NCBI GenBank assembly: GCA_002420315.1
Contig: DIHU01000110.1
Coordinates: 1-14,554, forward strand
DNA: 14,554 bases
Source: Akkermansiaceae bacterium UBA5688
Lineage (GTDB): Bacteria > Verrucomicrobiota > Verrucomicrobiia > Verrucomicrobiales > Akkermansiaceae
Direction: 5' to 3'
Part shown: one piece after another, positions 1 to 7,243 of the stretch
Position numbering within the stretch: position 1 is the first letter of the stretch
Layout of the letters: each line of letters begins with the position of its first letter
Position numbers and translations under genes: made by a program
The notes under the pieces: model-generated
The model's database searches: none
What the model was told of the DNA's origin: nothing
Seen by the model: the letters and a program-made list of their open reading frames with translations, nothing else

Positions 1-789
1 AATGGAATCACTCCGGGTTTAGCTGTTGTTTTGGTGGGTGAAGATCCGGCCAGCCAGGTCTACGTAAATTCAAAAGTTCGGAAGTGTGCTGAGTTGGGGA
101 TTCATTCCGAAAAAGTCGTGCTGTCAAAGGACGCTTCTCAGGACGAGGTCCTCGCCACCGTGAAGCGTCTCAATCAAGATGCTTCGATTCATGGGATTTT
201 AGTGCAATCGCCGCCGCCATCGCAAATCGATGAGGAGGAGATTGTTCGCACAATTGATCCGGTTAAGGATGTGGATGGATTTCACCCTGAAAATGTTGCT
301 AAATTAGCTCTCGAAGATCCTTCTGGCTTCGTGCCCTGCACTCCGGCGGGTTGTATGAGGCTTCTTGAAGCGAGTGGTGTCGAAACCTCCGGTGCCGATG
401 CGGTGGTCGTGGGACGAAGCATGATTGTGGGTAAACCAATGGCGCTTTTATTGATGGCAAGGGGTTCTGACGCCACAGTAACGGTGGCCCATTCTAGGAC
501 AAATGATCTAGCTGAGGTTTGTCGGCGTGCGGATATTATTGTGGCTGCTGTCGGCATCCCCGAGTTTATCAAAAAGAATTTTGTGAAGCAGGGAGCGACG
601 ATTATCGATGTCGGTATCAATCGCGTCGAAGATTTGGCTGCAAAACGGGGCTATCGTCTTTGTGGAGATGTCGATTACAAGGATGTCTTTGAAAAGGTTG
701 GAGCGATTACTCCGGTCCCGGGTGGAGTTGGTCCGATGACAATTGCGATGCTTATGAAGAATACGATTAAAGCAGCCAGGGACTTTTGA
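1..789 (+). CDS. folD: Bifunctional methylenetetrahydrofolate dehydrogenase / methenyltetrahydrofolate cyclohydrolase FolD (5' end outside window)
   Basis: FolD interconverts 5,10-methylene-, methenyl- and 10-formyl-tetrahydrofolate in the cytosol, usually with NADP. The reading frame is open from base 1 and 262 codons are visible. Family length is about 285-290, so roughly 25-30 N-terminal residues lie outside the window. Visible hallmarks are the YVNSK box (Tyr21 and catalytic Lys25 of the visible part), DVDGFHP with its conserved Asp, PCTPAG, the Rossmann segment GRSMIVGKPMA, and the C-terminal PVPGGVGPMT signature. Two positions depart from the commonest sequence: the QLPLP stretch is QSPPP, and GRSNIVGKP is GRSMIVGKP. 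All catalytic positions I can recognise are kept, so I expect an active enzyme. The gene ends in TGA, converges on rpsI and shares a bidirectional terminator with it. Confidence 0.96.
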   Translation, partial: NGITPGLAVVLVGEDPASQVYVNSKVRKCAELGIHSEKVVLSKDASQDEVLATVKRLNQDASIHGILVQSPPPSQIDEEEIVRTIDPVKDVDGFHPENVAKLALEDPSGFVPCTPAGCMRLLEASGVETSGADAVVVGRSMIVGKPMALLLMARGSDATVTVAHSRTNDLAEVCRRADIIVAAVGIPEFIKKNFVKQGATIIDVGINRVEDLAAKRGYRLCGDVDYKDVFEKVGAITPVPGGVGPMTIAMLMKNTIKAARDF

Positions 790-795
790 GTTTTA

Positions 796-812
796 TGGAG
801 AGTATATCTCCA
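796..812. other. Small hairpin just after folD
   Basis: A perfect 6-bp inverted repeat, TGGAGA/TCTCCA, with a 5-base loop starts 7 bases after the folD stop. No T-run follows on either strand, so it is not an intrinsic terminator by itself. It might stabilise the folD mRNA 3' end, or it might be chance. Confidence 0.35.
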
Positions 813-861
813 ACCTGATTTTAGGATCCATTATCGACCTTCTAAGGCGCGTTGGGCCATA

Positions 862-892
862 AAAAAGCCGCGTCCCGGAGGAGCGGCTTTTT
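862..892. terminator. Bidirectional intrinsic terminator between folD and rpsI
   Basis: The arms AAAAAGCCGC (862-871) and GCGGCTTTTT (883-892) are perfectly complementary around an 11-base loop. The A-run on one side and T-run on the other make it a terminator on both strands. It lies about 70 bases after the folD stop and 25 bases after the rpsI stop. The uninterrupted T-run is one base longer for the rpsI direction (861-866). Confidence 0.88.
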
Positions 893-917
893 GAGAGATG
901 GGGGTCGCTGAAGCTGA

Positions 918-1307
918 TTAGCGCTTAGAGAACTGGAAGCGCTTGCGGGCGCCGGGCTGACCTGGCTTTTTACGCTCCTTGGCTCGTGGGTCACGGCGGA
1001 GAAGGCCAGCGGCTTTGAGAGCTGGTCGAAGCTCAGGATCGTGAATGATAAGCGCTCGGGCTATGGCTAATTTAATTGCATCGGCCTGTCCGTGAAGTCC
1101 GCCGCTGCGTGAAACAGCCTTAACGTCGAACTTGTTCTTGAGGTTTGTGACCTCAAGAGGTTCGAGAAGTTGCCCTTGTAAGGTGAGGGTGGTGAGAACG
1201 TCCTCGAAGGGCTCGTTATTGATGGTGATATTTCCGGTTCCGGCAGTCAGCCAGACGCGGGCAACGGCGGTTTTCCGACGGCCAGTTGCAGTAAAAGTTT
1301 CGCTCAT
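918..1307 (-). CDS. rpsI: 30S ribosomal protein S9
   Basis: S9 is a small-subunit head protein whose basic C-terminal tail reaches the P-site tRNA. The 129-residue length matches the family (E. coli has 130). The N-terminal ATGRRKTAVARVWL block, the central SGGLHGQADAIKLAIARAL signature and the C-terminal ARKRFQFSKR tail ending in Arg are all present. The start is ATG at 1307. It lies 20 bases downstream of the rplM stop, so the two are almost certainly co-transcribed, the usual rplM-rpsI arrangement. No Shine-Dalgarno sequence is visible before the ATG. The stop is TAA, followed by the terminator at 862-892. Confidence 0.98.
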   Translation of the reverse strand: MSETFTATGRRKTAVARVWLTAGTGNITINNEPFEDVLTTLTLQGQLLEPLEVTNLKNKFDVKAVSRSGGLHGQADAIKLAIARALIIHDPELRPALKAAGLLRRDPRAKERKKPGQPGARKRFQFSKR

Positions 1308-1327
1308 GGTATTTAATGAATAAAGGT

Positions 1328-1756
1328 TTAGAGAGTAACAGGCTGCGGCTCTTGGGCTTCGTGGGGGTGATCTTCGCCTGCGTAGACCTTGAGTTTCTTC
1401 ATCTGGGCGGAACCAAGCTTATTTTTTGGGACCATGCCTTTGACAGCCCACTCAAGAATGAGCTCGGGACGCCGCTGGCGCAACTTGTTTGGAGTTTCAA
1501 TAGTCTGACCTCCGACGTAACCGGAGTGACGAGCGTAGATCTTGTGCTGCTCCTTGCTACCACTGAATTTGGCGTGCTCGGCGTTGATGATGACAACGAA
1601 GTCACCTGTATCGATGTGAGGCGTAAAAATAGCCTTGTGCTTTCCGCGAAGGAGACGAGCTGCCTCCACGGCGACTTTTCCGACGATCTGGTCCTTGGCG
1701 TCAATAATATGCCATGAACGCTGGACGTCAGCTGGTTTTGCTGAAAACGTTTTCAT
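1328..1756 (-). CDS. rplM: 50S ribosomal protein L13
   Basis: L13 is an early-assembling large-subunit protein. The 142 residues equal the E. coli length. Family features include KTFSAKP at the N-terminus, WHIIDAKDQIVGKVAVEAA, LLRGKHKAIFTPHIDTGDFV, and the central GMVPKNKLGSAQMKKLKVY signature. It is the first gene of the rplM-rpsI operon and is transcribed divergently from the cystathionine synthase-like gene across only 80 bp. In E. coli L13 represses this operon by binding its leader. The inferred leader here is about 50 nt, and I cannot see a clear L13-binding fold in it. Confidence 0.98.
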   Translation of the reverse strand: MKTFSAKPADVQRSWHIIDAKDQIVGKVAVEAARLLRGKHKAIFTPHIDTGDFVVIINAEHAKFSGSKEQHKIYARHSGYVGGQTIETPNKLRQRRPELILEWAVKGMVPKNKLGSAQMKKLKVYAGEDHPHEAQEPQPVTL

Positions 1757-1814
1757 TGTTTTACTGGGTTCCGTTGGGCTTGCTGGGGAATCCGGCTCGC
1801 TTTAAGGGGCGCGC

Positions 1815-1843
1815 AAGCTAGGAGGGCTGGACTAGGGTGTCAA
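1815..1843 (-). promoter_or_regulatory. Likely sigma70-type promoter of rplM-rpsI
   Basis: Read on the minus strand, a perfect -35 TTGACA (1838-1843) is followed after exactly 17 bp by TAGCTT (1815-1820). That hexamer keeps the three most important -10 bases (TA at the start, T at the end). Transcription would begin near 1808, giving a leader of about 51 nt before rplM. The -35 box overlaps the GTG start codon of the divergent gene at 1837. This is pattern-based only. Confidence 0.5.
1820..1826 (+). promoter_or_regulatory. Ribosome binding site of the cystathionine synthase-like gene
   Basis: AGGAGGG lies 10 bases before the GTG at 1837. It decides the start, since GTG alone would be weak evidence. 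Confidence 0.6.
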
Positions 1844-3375
1844 CGCAATTATCAAGAAAGGAGAGCTTGCGAAACTTCCTCAAAGGCGTCAGAAGTCGCG
1901 CCGTGCGGGATCTTCTCAAAAATCCACTCTGGGATAGCCAGTCGACTGGTCGGCCGATTCCAGATACAACCCATGCCTGTTCGGTTTCGCTTCCAACCTG
2001 GGATTCTGTGATCGGCTACGAGGAAGGCCGGGACCGTGTAATGAAGAAGCTTGAGGCGGGATATCCCCGATTTTTTCTGCATCCGCTGGTAAAACGAGTT
2101 TTTGCGAAAGCGACCGAAGAGATTGCAGAGACGGGGAAGAGAGCCATTGTTTTTCCTCACAAAAGAGCCGCTCAGGGTGCCCAGCGTTACGTCGAACGGA
2201 AGTTAGCAGTGGCAACTCGAATCGCAAGCTATGACGAGGGAATGCAGGCATTGATCGTGCCGGAAACTGCAATTGGTGTAGCAATGGAGTATTGGAGGTT
2301 CACGGGTGAGATCATTAGCAGTCGACAGGCGGAGGATCTTCTCAAGGAACGGGATTCAGAGGGCGGATCCGTCGTGATGTTGAAGCAGCAGCTTTCGGAG
2401 TTTTCCGGGGCGGCTCTGGATGATCACTATTTGTATGAGAGCGGTATGTCTGGTGTTTTTGCTGCTTATCGGGCAGTGATGAATCTTTTCCCGAGCAAGA
2501 AGACTCTTCAATTGGAGTTCCCTTACGTCGATGCTTTAAAAGTACAGCAGCGTTTTGGAAACGGTGTTGTTTTTCTTTATGATGCCGAAGGTGAGGACCT
2601 TGATGCCGCCGTCCGGAGAATCCAAGAGGGTGAATTTGCAGCGGTTTTTTGTGAAGTGCCAAGCAACCCGCTGTTAAGAACGATCAATCTTCCAAGGATT
2701 TCAGAAGCTTGTCGTCAGGGAGGGGTTCCTTTAGTTGTGGATGACACAATTGCTACCTCTATCAATTTAGATGTTTTAAAATATGCGGATCTGGTGACTA
2801 CGAGTTTGACGAAGTGGATTTCAGGAATAGGCGATGTGATGGGTGGAATGGTTACGCTGAATACTGACTCTCCCTGGGCGAGCGAATTCCGCTCATTTCT
2901 TAGCGAAGATACCGAAGGCGGATCACGACTGTATAGTGGGGATTGCCGGGTTTTGAGTTCGAATATCAAGGGCTACCGTCAGCGGGTTGAAAAATCGAAC
3001 CAGAATGGCGAGTTAGTCGCGGACTATCTCCAGGAACACCCAGCGGTCGGTCGGGTTTGGTATCCCAAATTTAATACCCCCCACGAATACCGTCTGATTC
3101 GTAGGGAGAATGGTGGCTATGGTGGCTTGGTCTCATTCACTTTAAAGCAGCCGCGCAAGATGCCAAAAGTTTACGATGCATTGAAGCTTTGCAAAGGTCC
3201 TAATTTAGGAACTGAATTTACATTGGCTAGTCCTTACACGATGTTGGCTCACTACTTTGAACTCGATTGGGCCGAGGCCTGCGGAGTTTCTCCAAACCTA
3301 CTTAGATTATCGGTGGGAAATGAGGAGGGAGATATTATCATCGGGGCTCTCGCCCGTGCTCTCGACCTTGCCTAA
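1837..3375 (+). CDS. Fungal-type cystathionine gamma-synthase-like PLP enzyme with N-terminal extension
   Basis: This belongs to the Cys/Met-metabolism PLP family (fold type I). The likely reaction is joining an activated homoserine ester with cysteine to make cystathionine, although a related gamma-elimination or replacement is possible. The PLP Schiff-base lysine is Lys326 in TTSLTK; the Asp that pairs with the PLP ring nitrogen is Asp302 in VVDDTIAT; CEVPSNP lies at 272-278, GGYGGLVSF at 426-434, and the C-terminal LLRLSVGNEE block at 488-497. The protein has 512 residues against ~380-400 for ordinary bacterial MetB. The extra ~110 residues are N-terminal and include SLPTWDSVIGYEEG and GYPRFF. 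That organisation resembles, from memory, fungal STR2/met-7 cystathionine gamma-synthases. The start is GTG, chosen because AGGAGGG lies 10 bases upstream, the only clear Shine-Dalgarno sequence in the window. The stop overlaps the argJ stop by 4 bp. Confidence 0.85.
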   Translation: MSTQLSRKESLRNFLKGVRSRAVRDLLKNPLWDSQSTGRPIPDTTHACSVSLPTWDSVIGYEEGRDRVMKKLEAGYPRFFLHPLVKRVFAKATEEIAETGKRAIVFPHKRAAQGAQRYVERKLAVATRIASYDEGMQALIVPETAIGVAMEYWRFTGEIISSRQAEDLLKERDSEGGSVVMLKQQLSEFSGAALDDHYLYESGMSGVFAAYRAVMNLFPSKKTLQLEFPYVDALKVQQRFGNGVVFLYDAEGEDLDAAVRRIQEGEFAAVFCEVPSNPLLRTINLPRISEACRQGGVPLVVDDTIATSINLDVLKYADLVTTSLTKWISGIGDVMGGMVTLNTDSPWASEFRSFLSEDTEGGSRLYSGDCRVLSSNIKGYRQRVEKSNQNGELVADYLQEHPAVGRVWYPKFNTPHEYRLIRRENGGYGGLVSFTLKQPRKMPKVYDALKLCKGPNLGTEFTLASPYTMLAHYFELDWAEACGVSPNLLRLSVGNEEGDIIIGALARALDLA

Positions 3376-4625
3376 ACTAAGCCATCCTTTTTTGCCTGTT
3401 TCCAGTAGGCATATTCTGAGCGATTAAAATCTACGTATTCGGGTGAAAGGTCGGAGGAGTAGATCCGATGGTTTGCGTCCCCAATACCAAGATCAATAGT
3501 GATCTTGAAGGCTGGTTTGCTAACGATATTTCTCAGAACCTCGGGGTTTGTCTTGGCCTGTAAGCCTCCTTTACAGGCGGCTTTAGATTCGTAATAAATA
3601 TCAACGAACTCCTCCCGAATACTGGCACCGGAATAGCCAACAGCATGAATGATACGGCCCCAGTTTGGATCTTCGCCATTCCATGATGATTTGACTAAGG
3701 ATGAATTGGCGACTGCTTGAGCTACCTTCTTAGCGTCGGATGCATTGCGGGCACTTTTAACCTCGAGAGTGACAAATTTAGTGACGCGTTCTCCATCGCG
3801 TACAATGGACTTCGCGAGTTTGTTCATTACAAATTCTAGGGCGTGACTGAAGTCACGGCATTCTTTAGTCCCGCGGCGAATCGTTTTATTTTCGGCGGCC
3901 CCATTGGCAAGAACGATTACTGAATCATTTGTGGAAGTATCGCCATCGATCGTGATGCGGTTAAAGGTATTCTCAACGCTGTTTTCGATCGCTTCTTTCA
4001 GGCCCCTCTTTCCGATGTTGGCATCGGTGGTAATGAAGCAGAGCATGGTCGCCATATTAGGATTAATCATGCCTGCACCTTTGGCGCAGCCGCCAATACG
4101 GACGCGCTTACCGTGAAGCTCAAATGAAATCGCAAATTCCTTTTCGTGAGTGTCGCTGGTGATAATGGAGCGGGCAACATCGTTACCGTTCTTGGGTCCC
4201 AGTCCTGCTACCAGGACCTCGTATTTCGGTTCAATCCGTATCATCGGCATTGGGAGTCCGATTACTCCAGTGGAGCAAACCCCTACTTCCCGTTGTCTGA
4301 GCCCGAGTAATTTAGAGGTTTCCTTAGCCATGTTTTTTGCGTCCTGCATGCCAGTGGGTCCGGTGCAGGCGTTGGCATTCCCGCTGTTTGTAATAATGGC
4401 CCTTAAACTCTCGGCACGGAGGTGACTTTGGGAAACCCGAACTGGGGCAGCCTTAACTCGGTTTTGGGTGAACATCCCGGCACTCAGGCATCCGATTTTT
4501 GAATAAATCAGGGAAAGATCAAGGCGGTCTGACTTTGGATTCTTAATACCACAGGAGATCGCGCTCCCAAGAAATTCGCGGGCCGCACAAACGCCGCCTT
4601 TGATTCGTGTGTAGGGAAGATCCAT
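3372..4625 (-). CDS. argJ: Glutamate N-acetyltransferase / amino-acid acetyltransferase ArgJ
   Basis: ArgJ transfers the acetyl group of N-acetylornithine to glutamate, the recycling step of the arginine acetyl cycle; bifunctional forms also make acetylglutamate from acetyl-CoA. The 417 residues fit the family. The autoproteolytic site is clear: KGAGMINPNMATML, with the nucleophilic Thr at residue 193, so the precursor should split into an alpha chain of ~192 and a beta chain of ~225 residues. Other landmarks are NSGNANACTG (80-89), DGDTSTNDS (228-236) and EDPNWGRI near 318-325. Mono- and bifunctional ArgJ cannot be told apart by eye. It is the second gene of argC-argJ, starting at ATG 4625, 23 bases after the argC stop. 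No Shine-Dalgarno sequence is visible. The stop is TAG, sharing CTAA with the stop of the convergent gene. Confidence 0.96.
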   Translation of the reverse strand: MDLPYTRIKGGVCAAREFLGSAISCGIKNPKSDRLDLSLIYSKIGCLSAGMFTQNRVKAAPVRVSQSHLRAESLRAIITNSGNANACTGPTGMQDAKNMAKETSKLLGLRQREVGVCSTGVIGLPMPMIRIEPKYEVLVAGLGPKNGNDVARSIITSDTHEKEFAISFELHGKRVRIGGCAKGAGMINPNMATMLCFITTDANIGKRGLKEAIENSVENTFNRITIDGDTSTNDSVIVLANGAAENKTIRRGTKECRDFSHALEFVMNKLAKSIVRDGERVTKFVTLEVKSARNASDAKKVAQAVANSSLVKSSWNGEDPNWGRIIHAVGYSGASIREEFVDIYYESKAACKGGLQAKTNPEVLRNIVSKPAFKITIDLGIGDANHRIYSSDLSPEYVDFNRSEYAYWKQAKKDGLV

Positions 4626-4648
4626 GGGGGTAGGAAGGTGAACAGAGG

Positions 4649-5689
4649 CTATAGGTTTTGCAATCCGTCAGTTATACTATTTCCAACCATAAGATTAAAA
4701 CTTTGGATCGCCTGGCCGGCAGCGCCCTTGCCAAGGTTATCCTCGGCACTTTGGATAATAATTCGTCCAGTGCGAAAATCATGATGCCAACCGATGTCGA
4801 GGTAGTTTGATCCAGTGACATTTTTGGTGTCAGGCGAAATTCCGGCTCCACGGAGGCGGACAAATGGGGCGTCCCGATAAGCATTCCTAAGAGCCCCATC
4901 AATACGATTAAAGTCGCCAGTCAATTTTGCAAAAATCGTAGTGGAGATTCCGGCTGTTACAGGAATGAGATGAGGGACGAAAGAGATGGTTACTTTTTCC
5001 CCGGCAGCTTTTCCAAGTTCTTGCTCGATCTCGGAAAGGTGCCGGTGGCGAGGAAGGCCATAGGAGCGAACACTCTCATTGACTTCGGCAAAGATAAGCG
5101 AGAGGTCTGCTTTGCGCCCAGCCCCGCTGACACCACTCATCGATGAAACGGTGATAGATGAGTGTTCGACGAGTCCCTCTCTCAAGAGGGGGATGAGGGG
5201 GAGCATGATCGAGGTGGGATAACATCCGGGTGATGCAATGAGCCGAGCTGCTTTAATCTCGGATTCGTAGATCTCAGGAAGCCCAAAGATCGCTTCGTCG
5301 AGTAGTTCGGGAGCGGGGTGTGGATGATCGTAAAAGTCTTGGTAGACGGCGGGGTCGTCGAGGCGGAAGTCAGCACTCAAATCGATAACTTTTATCCCGA
5401 GATCTAAGAGTTCGCGCGCGAAAGGGGCGGCTGTTCCATGGGGAAGGGCCAGAAAGGCAAGCTCAGCACCGGTCGCTGCGACAGTTTCCATGTCGGGCTC
5501 TATGAAGCAAATTTCGGTAGCGGGATGGCCCTCGAAGCGAGGGAAGACTTCCGTCACTTTTGTCCCGGCGTTTGCGCGGGAAGTGATAGCCACGACCTCG
5601 GCTTTTGGATGGCAAAAAACGAGACGAAGAAGTTCCAGGCCAGTATACCCGCTCGCTCCGACGATCGCAATTTTGGTAACTTCAGACAT
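4649..5689 (-). CDS. argC: N-acetyl-gamma-glutamyl-phosphate reductase ArgC
   Basis: ArgC reduces N-acetylglutamyl phosphate to the semialdehyde with NADPH, the third step of arginine synthesis. From the ATG at 5689 the product is 346 residues, the normal family length. The NAD(P)-binding loop VGASGYTGLELLRL starts at residue 10. The catalytic cysteine is Cys156 in ASPGCYPTS, and the conserved His217 region reads RHRHLSEIEQ. The frame stays open further upstream to a GTG at 5749. I prefer 5689 because the glycine-rich loop then starts about ten residues in, as is usual, and the extra 20 residues resemble no ArgC. It is the first gene of argC-argJ and is divergent from the protease-like gene across 106 bp. 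Confidence 0.95.
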   Translation of the reverse strand: MSEVTKIAIVGASGYTGLELLRLVFCHPKAEVVAITSRANAGTKVTEVFPRFEGHPATEICFIEPDMETVAATGAELAFLALPHGTAAPFARELLDLGIKVIDLSADFRLDDPAVYQDFYDHPHPAPELLDEAIFGLPEIYESEIKAARLIASPGCYPTSIMLPLIPLLREGLVEHSSITVSSMSGVSGAGRKADLSLIFAEVNESVRSYGLPRHRHLSEIEQELGKAAGEKVTISFVPHLIPVTAGISTTIFAKLTGDFNRIDGALRNAYRDAPFVRLRGAGISPDTKNVTGSNYLDIGWHHDFRTGRIIIQSAEDNLGKGAAGQAIQSFNLMVGNSITDGLQNL

Positions 5690-5764
5690 CAAGAGGGTTT
5701 TGCGCTGGAGCTTCGCGTGGGGCAAGCGCGAAAAGACAGGAATTCTCACCCTTGAAAAATTGAG

Positions 5765-5794
5765 GTTTTACGTTCACACCTTGCTTGTCGTCAA
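5765..5794 (-). promoter_or_regulatory. Possible promoter of argC-argJ
   Basis: Read on the minus strand, TTGACG (5789-5794) and TAAAAC (5765-5770) are spaced by 18 bp. Transcription would start near 5758, leaving a leader of about 70 nt before the ATG at 5689. The -10 matches only 4 of 6 bases. I saw no obvious ARG-box-like palindrome. Confidence 0.3.
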
Positions 5795-5795
5795 A

Positions 5796-7202
5796 ATGAA
5801 GAGTTTAGCATTAATCATTCTGCCCTTATTTATCGTTCCCACCCTATTGGGCTCGGAGCTAGGGGGGGCTGTGAAGCGACTCGAAGAACCGACGATTGAG
5901 AATGCCAAACTCGTGTTGGAAGAGTTGGATATCTTGATTGCTAAAGGAGATGCCCGCACGGTTACTCTCGGAAAAAAAATGTATCGCAGTGTGAAACGAC
6001 TATTCACTGAAGAATATAAGATTAACGAAGATCGCAAGATGGCCGAAGCTCGGGAGGCCAAGGCTAAGCAGTTTGATAGAAATGCCAAACAATGGCTCCA
6101 GCCAAATATTCATGGAGAGGTTAACAAGCTAGCTGCGTCCGCAGCCTTTCGTGATGCTAGAGAATTACGGAGGGCATCCCAGTGGGCACGAGAGAAGTCT
6201 TCAAAGAGGTGGTCGGAGGAAGTTGCGGACTATGAAAGGATGCTCGGAGACTTACAATTTTCAAAGGAGGAGGAAGCTCTCATTTCTCTGGCATCGGTGT
6301 TGGTTAAGGTTGTGAAAAAAACCTCTTGGGTTGACCGGCCTCTCTTGAAGTATGATGAAGCTCGGATTCAATTCATTAGAGATCGGCTTGTTAACATAGA
6401 TCGTTGGTTGACTCTAGCAGCTCATGCTGCCGATGCTGGCGGGCTTGAATTATCTTACGATTTCTATCGTAAGGCTGGGAGTGAATCAGGGCGTTTTCAA
6501 GTCGGGGCAAAACTGGCAAATCAACTAGAACGCGAAGGGTATTTTGGATCAGCGATCAATTTTTGGAAAAGGCTTGGGGAGGTTAATCGCGCTAATGACT
6601 TACAAAAGCGAAAACCTGAGTTGAGTCATAAAGATTACAAGTCTTTGGAGGGCGCAGCTCTCACCAGATATGTTGCTCCGGCCTGTGTTCGGATCTCAAC
6701 TGCGAACGGTCACGTGACCGGGTTCTTTTATAAGGAGGGAGGACATGTGTTGACCTGCAAGCGGATTCTTTTAGGCCAAGATGATAAGGTGTTGCCAGTC
6801 AGGGTAACTCTGGAGGACGGACAGAGCTTTAATGCTAAGGTTCTTGGTGTTTCGGAGGGAAACGATATCGCTACTTTGAAAATTGCTTACCGGGTGCATG
6901 AATTATTACCAATCGGAGATCGTGAAGACCTCAAATTAGGCCTCACCCTTAAACTCTTTGGATTGGCAGCTAAGGATAAGAATGTCGCGGAAGTGATTCC
7001 TTGCACGGTTCTCTCACCAATCGAGTCTTGGAAGAATCAACCAACTTCAAAGTTGGCTCTTGATGCAAGCCAGGAGTTCCGGGGCGGGCCTATCGTTGAC
7101 CACCGGGGCCGCGTAATGGGAATCTTCTTGGCGTCAAAAACGGGGAGTGCCCATTCACTCGAACCGGGTGCGATCGATGCATTTTTGAAACGCTTTGAAT
7201 AA
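5796..7202 (+). CDS. Secreted protein with an inactive trypsin/DegP-like domain
   Basis: This is a 468-residue protein from the ATG at 5796. A Sec signal peptide is evident (MKSLALIILPLFIVPTLLGS), which is why I chose this start over earlier in-frame codons lying within argC on the other strand. Residues ~25-285 look mostly helical and charged, with possible coiled coil around 75-160; I do not recognise that part. Residues ~290-468 read as a trypsin-like serine protease fold of the DegP type: TGFFYKEGGHVLT, then GNDIATLKI with the Asp of the triad (Asp357), then RGGPIVDHRGRVMGIF. The triad is broken. The His position holds Arg323 (LTCKRIL instead of LTxxHVV), and the nucleophile position before GGP holds Arg429 (FRGGP instead of NSGGP). 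It is therefore probably non-proteolytic, perhaps a binding or scaffold protein. No PDZ domain follows. Confidence 0.75.
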   Translation: MKSLALIILPLFIVPTLLGSELGGAVKRLEEPTIENAKLVLEELDILIAKGDARTVTLGKKMYRSVKRLFTEEYKINEDRKMAEAREAKAKQFDRNAKQWLQPNIHGEVNKLAASAAFRDARELRRASQWAREKSSKRWSEEVADYERMLGDLQFSKEEEALISLASVLVKVVKKTSWVDRPLLKYDEARIQFIRDRLVNIDRWLTLAAHAADAGGLELSYDFYRKAGSESGRFQVGAKLANQLEREGYFGSAINFWKRLGEVNRANDLQKRKPELSHKDYKSLEGAALTRYVAPACVRISTANGHVTGFFYKEGGHVLTCKRILLGQDDKVLPVRVTLEDGQSFNAKVLGVSEGNDIATLKIAYRVHELLPIGDREDLKLGLTLKLFGLAAKDKNVAEVIPCTVLSPIESWKNQPTSKLALDASQEFRGGPIVDHRGRVMGIFLASKTGSAHSLEPGAIDAFLKRFE

Positions 7203-7243
7203 TCGAGGGGATAGTTTTGGAGCAAAGGAGTCAAATTCGAGAT

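Noticed and set aside
796..812. Hairpin after folD as the folD terminator
   Set aside because: No T-run follows. The bidirectional terminator at 862-892 does the job.
5690..5749. Extended argC start at GTG 5749
   Set aside because: It adds 20 residues unlike ArgC before the usual N-terminus. The ATG at 5689 gives the family length of 346.
5490..5795. Upstream in-frame extension of the protease-like gene
   Set aside because: It lies antisense to argC and would hide a good signal peptide that starts exactly at the ATG at 5796.
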